Positions 6,960 through 12,342 of a DNA stretch of 12,342 nucleotides are shown here, in pieces. The DNA is taken from NCBI GenBank assembly GCA_009785045.1, contig WQXC01000043.1, positions 1-12,342 of the forward strand, written 5' to 3'. The notes beneath the pieces are model-generated. The model worked only from the letters and a program-made list of their open reading frames with translations. It was not told the origin of the DNA and did no database searches. Numbering within the stretch: position 1 is the first letter of the stretch; every line of letters starts with the position of its first letter. The stretch is from Treponema sp. (lineage in GTDB: Bacteria > Spirochaetota > Spirochaetia > Treponematales > Breznakiellaceae). The translations under genes were made by a program, and so were the position numbers.

Positions 6960-7537
6960 TTTATGTCTCCTTTTTTAAATATATTAATTAACTCATAAAC
7001 AGCAACGCTTGCCAGAACGGCAAGGTCTTCGGATCCAAACCATGTTTTTGCCGACTTATCAAAAAGTATATTACCTTCCGGAGGAAACTCTTCACATCCT
7101 CTCCAGATTACAAAAGTTAAAGGCAGATATGGAAGTACATTAATTGTAACGGAGGCATCACCAAGTGCCGCTGCCTGTCCTCCAAGAGCAGTGCCTAATT
7201 CAATCAATTTTTCCGGTATTGTTCCAAAACACTTTACCAGGGGACGTACTGCTCTTTTATAGAAATTAGGTTCGTAAAAAAGCGCCGGGGCTGTATCCCT
7301 GTATGCGATTAATTCTCCTGTCATTTTCTTTGTGCCGCCGGCAGTTAAATAATGAAGCCATAATATCTTTTGAGCATCCTGTGCAGCGGATAAAACTCTG
7401 TCCCTGTTTAGCCAGGGCAGGATAAACTCTCCGTTTTCATAACGGGCGCCGCAATCTTCGCATGCCTTTTGTGGCGGTATTTGCGAAAGTTTCTGAGAAG
7501 CAAGATTAATCGCGTCCGAATATCCCATACACGGCAT
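6956..7537 (-). CDS. DUF3786-domain protein
   Basis: A 193-residue soluble protein matching my memory of the DUF3786 family. It has an early CxxC (Cys26-Glu-Asp-Cys29) followed by GARYENGEFILPWLNRD, then LHYLTAGG, the block FGTIPEKLIELGTALGGQAAALGDASVTINVLPYLPLTFVIW (split here only by description), and ending near EEFPPEGNILFDKSAKTW and SEDLAVLASV. No reaction is known. As I recall, family members occur in anaerobes that use the Wood-Ljungdahl or related corrinoid pathways, and this context agrees. ATG 7537 is used; ATG 7528 (fourth codon) is equally possible because a TATAAT at 7555-7550 leaves only a very short leader and neither start has a clear Shine-Dalgarno. It is translationally coupled to the following transporter gene, so the two probably act together. 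Confidence 0.7.
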   Translation of the reverse strand: MPCMGYSDAINLASQKLSQIPPQKACEDCGARYENGEFILPWLNRDRVLSAAQDAQKILWLHYLTAGGTKKMTGELIAYRDTAPALFYEPNFYKRAVRPLVKCFGTIPEKLIELGTALGGQAAALGDASVTINVLPYLPLTFVIWRGCEEFPPEGNILFDKSAKTWFGSEDLAVLASVAVYELINIFKKGDIK

Positions 7538-7549
7538 TATATATGAATG

Positions 7550-7555
7550 ATTATA
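7550..7555 (-). promoter_or_regulatory. Candidate -10 box for the DUF3786-transporter operon
   Basis: A perfect TATAAT on the minus strand lies 12 bases before ATG 7537. No good -35 box is seen at 16-18 bases (the sequence there is A-rich). If used, the leader would be about 6 bases to ATG 7537 or about 15 bases to ATG 7528. Confidence 0.3.
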
Positions 7556-7567
7556 AAAAGTAAAATA

Positions 7568-7595
7568 TTGTTTTTTTGGGAATATGATATATAAT
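7568..7595 (+). promoter_or_regulatory. Promoter of the methyltransferase-cooC-cooS operon
   Basis: TTGTTT (7568-7573), 16 bases, and a perfect TATAAT (7590-7595). The predicted start of transcription is near 7602, just before the AAGGAG at 7606. The ATG at 7594 lies within the -10 box and so cannot be a translation start from this promoter. The divergent gap is only 80 bases, too small for a cobalamin or SAM riboswitch. Confidence 0.55.
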
Positions 7596-7604
7596 GACCA
7601 TTCT

Positions 7605-7611
7605 TAAGGAG
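7605..7611 (+). promoter_or_regulatory. Ribosome binding site fixing the homocysteine methyltransferase start
   Basis: TAAGGAG, 6 bases before ATG 7618. It selects 7618 over the in-frame ATG at 7594. Confidence 0.8.
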
Positions 7612-7617
7612 AAAAAC

Positions 7618-8505
7618 ATGGCAAGACAAAAGATTACCGAAGCACTCAAGTCGGGGAAAGTGCTTATTTCCGATGGAGCTTGGGGGACTTTTCTCCATAT
7701 AAAAGGGTTAAAACCCGGTGAATGTCCCGAATTATGGTGCGTTGACCGGCCTGCTGATGTTCTTGATGTGGCAAAAAACTATATTGATGCCGGAGCGGAC
7801 ATGGTCGAGACTGACAGTTTCGGCGGAAGCAGCTTTAAACTGGCGCATTTTGGGCTTGCCGACAGGGCGGCGGTAATAAACGAAGCTGCCGCAAGGATTT
7901 CGAGGCAGGCTGCCGGAGACAATAATTGGGTAATAGCTTCCATGGGTCCTACCGGGAAAATGCTTATTACAGAGGAAGTAACAGAGGAAGAACTTTACGA
8001 ATCGTTTAAAACCCAGGCTGTTGCTTTTGAAAAAGGCGGTGCGGATGCAGCCTGTATCGAAACCATGAGCGATATCGAAGAAGCGTGTCAGGCAGTTAAA
8101 GCTGTCAAGGAAAATACAAAGCTGGAAATTATCTGTACATTTACTTTTGAAAAAACCGTGCAGGGTGAATACAGAACAATGATGGGTGTTGATCCGGTTT
8201 CTGCAATGAATGCAGTAATTAAAGCAGGCGCTGATATTGTCGGTGCAAACTGCGGAAACGGAATCGAAAGAATGATAGAAATCGTAAGCCAAATGCGTTC
8301 GGTAAATAAAACCATTCCGATTCTTGTTCATGCAAATGCAGGTCTTCCAAAAAATGTAAACGGCGAAGTATTCTTTCCGGAAACTCCGCAGGATATGGCA
8401 GAACTTGCGCCTAAGCTAGCTGCTGCCGGAGCTAATATTATCGGCGGCTGCTGCGGAACTACACCTGCGCACATTATGGCGATTAAAGAAGCGTTAAATA
8501 AATAG
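7618..8505 (+). CDS. Stand-alone homocysteine S-methyltransferase-domain protein
   Basis: A 295-residue TIM-barrel protein of the Hcy-binding family (as in the MetH N-terminal module, BHMT and MmuM), which activates a thiol on zinc and accepts a methyl group. The three zinc cysteines are present: Cys212 in GANCGNG and Cys278-Cys279 in GGCCGTTP. The N-terminal DGAWGT (19-24) replaces the usual DGAMGT, and ETDSFGG (64-70) replaces ETNTFGG. No folate, cobalamin or activation domain of MetH is attached, so a separate methyl donor protein is needed. Its operon partners suggest a corrinoid protein as donor, which is inference. The start is fixed by TAAGGAG. The next gene begins 25 bases after the stop. 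Use of S-methylmethionine or betaine instead cannot be excluded. Confidence 0.85.
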   Translation: MARQKITEALKSGKVLISDGAWGTFLHIKGLKPGECPELWCVDRPADVLDVAKNYIDAGADMVETDSFGGSSFKLAHFGLADRAAVINEAAARISRQAAGDNNWVIASMGPTGKMLITEEVTEEELYESFKTQAVAFEKGGADAACIETMSDIEEACQAVKAVKENTKLEIICTFTFEKTVQGEYRTMMGVDPVSAMNAVIKAGADIVGANCGNGIERMIEIVSQMRSVNKTIPILVHANAGLPKNVNGEVFFPETPQDMAELAPKLAAAGANIIGGCCGTTPAHIMAIKEALNK

Positions 8506-8530
8506 CATTCATTTACCAAGGAGAAAAATT

Positions 8531-9592
8531 ATGGTTAAGACAAAATTCCTTTCCACTGCCATCGGCTCAATGCCTTTTGAGGATCCTGATTATGCAGTAG
8601 GCGTTTCATTAAAATCAATGGATGCGCCAATTTGGCCGCAGTTACCCAAGCTGGGTTTACTTGAGCAGATGGAAGTGCAGTACTCGGAAAATATTCCCTG
8701 CGCTGTTGTTGACGCTGATAAAAACAGAATGTTTTTTCAGACTGATACTGATTATTCGGAAAAATTCGCCGAGTTTTATGAAGCCTACATGGCTGCAACA
8801 GATGAAGGCACCGCTGATTTTTCCTCCATGGCAATAAGCGAAAAATATTCCAAAGGGCTTTATGCTTTATTAAAAAACTTAAAAAGCAAAGGATCCAAAC
8901 TGCCGTGGCTTAAAGTGCAAGCGACAGGACCTGTTACTTTTGCGCTTTCTATCACAGACGAAAATAAACGCGCAATGTACTACAACGAAGAATTCCGTGA
9001 TGTAATTACAAAGGCGATTATAATGAAGAGCCGCTGGCAGGTGCAGCAGTTCAAACCTTTTGCTGAAAATATTATTTGTTTTATTGACGAGCCGATTTTG
9101 TCGGCATTTGGAAGCTCTACTTATGTTTCTGTAAAACGCGAAGATGTTGTAAGTATTTTAAACGAAGTAATCGAAGCCATTCATGCCGAGGGAGCTGTCG
9201 TTGGTATCCATTGCTGCGGAAATACCGAATGGAGCATTTTAATCGACGCTGGAGTAGACATTGTAAACTTTGACGCGTTTGAATACGGCGAAACAATAGC
9301 AATGTACGCAGACAGTGTAAAAAAACATCTGGAAAGAGGCGGAACTCTTGCATGGGGTGTTGTGCCGACATCAGAAAAAATCAGAGAGCAGACAGTTGAG
9401 ACTTTGGAAACACAGCTGGAAGAGGTAATGAACAATTTGGCATCTAAAGGAATCGATAAAAATATTATCGTAGAGCAAGCTTTAATTACTCCTTCGTGCG
9501 GGACAGGCTCTCTTGCTGTATCAGATGCAGAAAAAGTTTTTTCGCTTATGTCAGAATTAACTAAACGAATGAAAACAAAGTACGGGTTCTAA
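8531..9592 (+). CDS. Core-MetE-like zinc methyltransferase (UROD/CIMS superfamily)
   Basis: A 353-residue single barrel matching the C-terminal catalytic half of cobalamin-independent methionine synthase, without the N-terminal half of full MetE (about 750 residues). Candidate zinc ligands follow the MetE pattern: His227 and Cys229 in GIHCCGN, Glu251 exactly 22 residues later (as Cys643 to Glu665 in E. coli MetE), and Cys323 in TPSCGTGSL (compare Cys726). The N-terminal block AIGSMPFEDPDYAV and the WPQLP motif fit URO-D/CIMS-like proteins. HCCGNT also resembles the HxCG zinc motif of MtaA/MtbA corrinoid methyltransferases. Core-MetE proteins are known to take the methyl group from methylcorrinoids rather than methyl-folate, so donation by the acetyl-CoA pathway corrinoid protein is a reasonable inference. 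AAGGAG (8518-8523) precedes the start, and cooC follows after 29 bases. Confidence 0.8.
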   Translation: MVKTKFLSTAIGSMPFEDPDYAVGVSLKSMDAPIWPQLPKLGLLEQMEVQYSENIPCAVVDADKNRMFFQTDTDYSEKFAEFYEAYMAATDEGTADFSSMAISEKYSKGLYALLKNLKSKGSKLPWLKVQATGPVTFALSITDENKRAMYYNEEFRDVITKAIIMKSRWQVQQFKPFAENIICFIDEPILSAFGSSTYVSVKREDVVSILNEVIEAIHAEGAVVGIHCCGNTEWSILIDAGVDIVNFDAFEYGETIAMYADSVKKHLERGGTLAWGVVPTSEKIREQTVETLETQLEEVMNNLASKGIDKNIIVEQALITPSCGTGSLAVSDAEKVFSLMSELTKRMKTKYGF

Positions 9593-9603
9593 AATAGTAT
9601 AGA

Positions 9604-9619
9604 TTAATCCAAGGATTAA
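9604..9619. promoter_or_regulatory. Dyad over the cooC ribosome binding site
   Basis: ttaatcc, a 2-base centre aa, then ggattaa: a perfect 7-base inverted repeat that contains the AAGGA of the cooC gene (ATG 9622). A 2-base loop is too tight for a stable RNA hairpin with all pairs, so it would be either a protein-binding dyad or chance. The cooS leader shares AAGGATTA but not the left half. Confidence 0.35.
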
Positions 9620-9621
9620 AA

Positions 9622-10410
9622 ATGAAATTAGCTGTCTGTGGAAAGGGAGGGGTTGGCAAATCTACCATCGCTGCTTCTGTCGCTTTAATTTTAGCGCAGC
9701 GTGGTATTAGAGTGCTTGCTCTGGATGAAGACCCTGATGCTAATCTTGCGGCAGCTTTAGGAATTCCAGGCAGCGCTAAAATTACTCCCATCGCCGCCGA
9801 GATTGCACTTATAGAAGAGCGAACCGGAGCAAAGGTTGATCAATATGGACAGGTTTTTAAATTAAACCCCGAAGTCGGCGATGTTGCTGAAAAACTGGCG
9901 GTTTCACATAACGGAGTTGAACTCCTTAAACTTGGAGCTGTAAAAAGAGGCGGCGGCGGATGTGCCTGCCCGGAAAATGTTTTTATTAAAGCTTTGGTTA
10001 ACGATCTTGTTTTATATAAAAACGAAACGCTCATTATGGATATGGAAGCCGGAATTGAACATCTTGGACGGGCAACTGTTACCGGCGTGGATGTTATGGT
10101 TATTGTTGTTGAACCGGGTCAGCGTTCATTGGACTGTGCAAAAAATATAATTAAAATGTCAAAAGAAATAGGGCTTTCTAACTTTGTAATCGTTGGGAAC
10201 AAGGTAACTTGCGACATTGACAAGTGTTATATCGCAGATGGACTTTCCGGATTTGAAGTTTCCGCATTTTTACCGTATTCCGAAGGCATTCGAAACGCTG
10301 ACAGGGAAGGAGTTTCGGCGCTTGACGGAATGAGCGCGGATCAAAGAGCTGTGATAGAAAGCCTTATCGATAAAATCTGGCAGCCGAATAATAAAGGGCG
10401 GCAATTATGA
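9622..10410 (+). CDS. cooC: CooC-type nickel-insertion ATPase for CODH
   Basis: A 262-residue MinD/SIMIBI-class ATPase that helps deliver nickel to the C-cluster of CO dehydrogenase in the cytoplasm. The deviant Walker A is GKGGVGKST (7-15), with the signature Lys8 that completes the partner's active site in the dimer. LALDEDPDANL (32-42) is the switch I region, and the Walker B-like block is MDMEAGIEHLGRA (139-151). The nickel-binding CxC is Cys114-Ala-Cys116 followed by PEN, as in known CooC proteins (CxCPEN). The length is normal. A Shine-Dalgarno AAGGA (9611-9615) precedes ATG 9622. The stop overlaps the start of the next ATPase as ATGA, so the two are coupled. This is the copy closest to classical CooC. 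Confidence 0.9.
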   Translation: MKLAVCGKGGVGKSTIAASVALILAQRGIRVLALDEDPDANLAAALGIPGSAKITPIAAEIALIEERTGAKVDQYGQVFKLNPEVGDVAEKLAVSHNGVELLKLGAVKRGGGGCACPENVFIKALVNDLVLYKNETLIMDMEAGIEHLGRATVTGVDVMVIVVEPGQRSLDCAKNIIKMSKEIGLSNFVIVGNKVTCDIDKCYIADGLSGFEVSAFLPYSEGIRNADREGVSALDGMSADQRAVIESLIDKIWQPNNKGRQL

Positions 10411-11150
10411 GTAAACTAATTGCCGTAACAGGAAAAGGCGGCGTGGGAAAAACCACTGTCAGCGCTTTACTTATTAAAAACCTGCTCGCTGCGGGAAAAA
10501 CCCCTGTACTTGCGATAGATGCAGACCCAAATAGCTGTCTTGATGCTGCGTTAGGTGTAAATGTTACAGAGACTGTAGGCAGAGCGCGCGAAGATGTTAA
10601 GACTTCTCCTGGATCGGATGTTAATGTTTCTAAAAAGGAATTACTGCGGTTAAAACTTGAAAGCGCGCTTGTAGAATCAAAGGGTTTTGACCTTATCGCT
10701 ATGGGAAGGCCGGAAGGCGAAGGCTGCTATTGTTATGCCAATAGCGTATTAAAAGATGTTATTGCAGATATTTCCGGCAGTTACCCTTATGTTGTTCTGG
10801 ATAACGAAGCCGGTTTGGAAAATCTTTCCCGCCGCATTGTTCAAAAAGTAGACTTAATGGCGCTTGTATCGGACGCTTCCAATTCGGGGCTGGAAACCTT
10901 GCTTCGGCTTTATGAACTTTCACGCGAAATGAAAATGTCCTACGATAAACTGGCGCTGGTAATAAACAGACTGCGCGGCGGCGCGCTTCCCGCAAGGCTT
11001 AACGAAATAAAGGAAAAAACAAAGGCAGACATTATTATCGGACTGCCTGATGATAACGAAATTGCGGCATTTGCCGAAGAATCAAAAAGTTTTTTGGATA
11101 TATCAAATTCAAACCCTGTTTATTTAAAGACAGGTGAATTATTAATATAA
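10407..11150 (+). CDS. Second CooC/AcsF-type nickel ATPase
   Basis: A 247-residue paralogue of the preceding ATPase. Walker A is GKGGVGKTT (9-17), switch I is LAIDADPNSCLDAALG (35-50), and the Walker B-like block is VVLDNEAGLENLSRR (129-143). The metal CxC is Cys107-Tyr-Cys109 in GRPEGEGCYCYAN, wording I associate with AcsF and its relatives from acetyl-CoA synthase operons rather than with classical CooC (CxCPEN). AcsF/CooC proteins assist nickel loading of the ACS A-cluster or the CODH C-cluster. Its start overlaps the cooC stop (ATGA), and cooS begins 11 bases after its stop. The separation into a CODH-directed and an ACS-directed chaperone is inference; acsF is likely but not certain, so no symbol is given. 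Confidence 0.8.
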   Translation: MSKLIAVTGKGGVGKTTVSALLIKNLLAAGKTPVLAIDADPNSCLDAALGVNVTETVGRAREDVKTSPGSDVNVSKKELLRLKLESALVESKGFDLIAMGRPEGEGCYCYANSVLKDVIADISGSYPYVVLDNEAGLENLSRRIVQKVDLMALVSDASNSGLETLLRLYELSREMKMSYDKLALVINRLRGGALPARLNEIKEKTKADIIIGLPDDNEIAAFAEESKSFLDISNSNPVYLKTGELLI

Positions 11151-11161
11151 AAGGATTAGTA

Positions 11162-12342
11162 ATGGAAAACAAAGATTATATTTTGTCAAAAGTAAGTGAC
11201 ACAGCATCTGTTGAGATGCTGGAAAAAAGCAAGGCGGAATGCATTGAAACATGCTTTGAGCGTTCGGATGCTCAAAAGCCGCACTGCGGTTTTGGTTTAA
11301 AAGGCGTTTGCTGCCGTATCTGTCACATGGGACCGTGCAGGATCACGCCGAAAGCGCCCAAGGGAATCTGCGGAGCGGATGCCGACACAATCGTAGCGCG
11401 TAACTTCCTTCGCGAAGTTGCTGCAGGTACTTCTGCGCACTCTGATCATGGCCGTCACCTGATCCTTAAATTAAAAGCCGCTGCCGAAGGCAAAGCGAAT
11501 GGCTCTGCAATTAAGGACGAAAAAGCGCTATTTAGAATTGCCAAACTCTACGGAGTAGAAACAGAAAACCGCGAAATTAATTCGATAGCGCTTGAATTGG
11601 CAAATTTATTCTTACATGAATTTTCTTCGCAGGAAGAAACTTTAAAAACTCTTGAACTTGCGCCTGAAAAACGTAAGGCAATCTGGGAAGCAAAAGGCAT
11701 TAAACCCTGCGGCATTGACCGCATGGTTGTTGAATCTATGCACCGTACATCTATCGGCGTAGATCATGATTATAAAAATCTTCTTATGCATGCCTTCCGC
11801 ACTGCGCTTTCAAACGGCTGGGGAGGCTCAAGAATTGCTTCGATGGTTTCGGATATTTTATTCGGAACTCCATCTCCCGTTAAAAGTTCTGCAAACCTTG
11901 GAATTTTAAAGGAAGATACCGTAAATATCTTGATCCACGGCCACGAGCCTGCTATTTCGGAAATATTAACTGTTGCAGTTTCTGCTCCGGATGTTAAAGA
12001 ATACGCCAAAACGGCTGGAGCGTCAGGCATTACCCTTGCAGGCATTTGCTGTACTGCCAACGAAGTATTAATGCGTCACGGTGTTCCGCTTGCAGGAAAT
12101 ATGCTCCAACAGGAATTGTCAATTGTTACTGGCGCGATAGAAATGATGGTTGTCGATGTTCAGTGCGTTATGCCGGGGCTTATCGATGTTGCAAAAAATT
12201 ACCACACAGAAATTGTTTCCACAACCGACATGGCAAAAACAATTGGCGCAAACCACATGGCAGTTGGAGAGACAGATCCTCTATCTGCCGCAAAAGCAAT
12301 TGTAAAACGCGCAATCGATAATTTTAAAAAGAGAGATAAATC
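11162..12342 (+). CDS. cooS: Ni-Fe-S carbon monoxide dehydrogenase, catalytic subunit (3' end outside window)
   Basis: Translated by hand: 393 complete codons to the window edge, out of about 630-650 in the family. Catalyses reversible CO oxidation to CO2 at the Ni-4Fe-5S C-cluster. Fe-S ligands: Cys42 and Cys50 (D-cluster, bridging the dimer), then Cys51, Cys54, Cys59 and Cys70 (B-cluster). The spacing equals that of C. hydrogenoformans CODH-II except that the last gap is 11 instead of 14. The His ladder (AHSDHGRH, His93/96/99), His261 in HGHEP, Cys297 in GICCTANE and Cys335 in DVQCVMP match the C-cluster surroundings; the remaining three C-cluster cysteines lie outside. AAGGA (11151-11155) sits 6 bases before ATG 11162. 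The operon position after two nickel chaperones fits. Whether it is the ACS-bound (acsA) or a free CODH must be read from the downstream genes. Confidence 0.95.
   Translation, partial: MENKDYILSKVSDTASVEMLEKSKAECIETCFERSDAQKPHCGFGLKGVCCRICHMGPCRITPKAPKGICGADADTIVARNFLREVAAGTSAHSDHGRHLILKLKAAAEGKANGSAIKDEKALFRIAKLYGVETENREINSIALELANLFLHEFSSQEETLKTLELAPEKRKAIWEAKGIKPCGIDRMVVESMHRTSIGVDHDYKNLLMHAFRTALSNGWGGSRIASMVSDILFGTPSPVKSSANLGILKEDTVNILIHGHEPAISEILTVAVSAPDVKEYAKTAGASGITLAGICCTANEVLMRHGVPLAGNMLQQELSIVTGAIEMMVVDVQCVMPGLIDVAKNYHTEIVSTTDMAKTIGANHMAVGETDPLSAAKAIVKRAIDNFKKRDK

Noticed and set aside
7241..7250. A second copy of the palindromic element's end (caggggacg) inside the DUF3786 gene.
   Set aside because: Only about nine bases match, with no inverted partner nearby; the stretch is ordinary coding sequence.
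7594..7617. ATG 7594 as start of the homocysteine methyltransferase.
   Set aside because: It lies within the TATAAT -10 box, while ATG 7618 has a strong TAAGGAG.
7538..7617. Possible cobalamin or SAM riboswitch before the methyltransferase operon.
   Set aside because: Only 80 bases separate the divergent genes and the predicted leader is about 16 bases, too short for either riboswitch.
7732..8331. Long open frame of 199 codons on the minus strand opposite the homocysteine methyltransferase gene.
   Set aside because: It is rich in Cys, His and Phe with no family resemblance, and the opposite strand carries a clear zinc methyltransferase with a ribosome site.

Overview
The window is gene-dense bacterial DNA with no intergenic gap above about 215 bases. 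Protein resemblance suggests an acetogenic spirochaete of the Treponema type. The clues are the very short omega-like gene directly before miaA, the KDG kinase, the solitary GAF protein, and a carbon monoxide dehydrogenase (CODH) locus. The organism call is inference from remembered family resemblance, at moderate confidence.

Left part, minus strand (1-4356): an almost complete secreted TraB/GumN-family protein, then a probable four-gene operon read leftwards: a Cof-type HAD phosphatase, an omega-like RNA polymerase subunit (rpoZ), tRNA dimethylallyltransferase (miaA) and an MFS transporter. A good sigma70-type promoter (TTGATT-N17-TATAAT) precedes the phosphatase. miaA and the transporter overlap by ATGA. 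The C-terminal codons of miaA are built from an imperfect 8-base tandem repeat.

Middle (4357-6275, plus strand): divergent promoters, then a palindromic REP/MITE-like element of about 105 bases in the leader of a 2-keto-3-deoxygluconate kinase (kdgK). A small GAF-domain protein follows 4 bases after kdgK.

Right part (6261-12342): two minus-strand genes encode a DUF3786 protein and a membrane protein with a histidine-rich loop, probably a metal transporter. Divergent from them is a plus-strand operon that runs off the window: a stand-alone homocysteine S-methyltransferase domain, a core-MetE-like zinc methyltransferase, two CooC/AcsF-type nickel-insertion ATPases, and the N-terminal part of a Ni-Fe-S CODH (cooS).

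Reading these together (inference): the right part is the start of a Wood-Ljungdahl (CODH/acetyl-CoA synthase) locus. The ATPases load nickel, the neighbouring transporter may handle nickel or cobalt, and the two methyltransferases may move methyl groups between the pathway's corrinoid protein and homocysteine, linking acetogenesis to methionine synthesis. Acetyl-CoA synthase and corrinoid-protein genes would be expected just downstream, outside the window.
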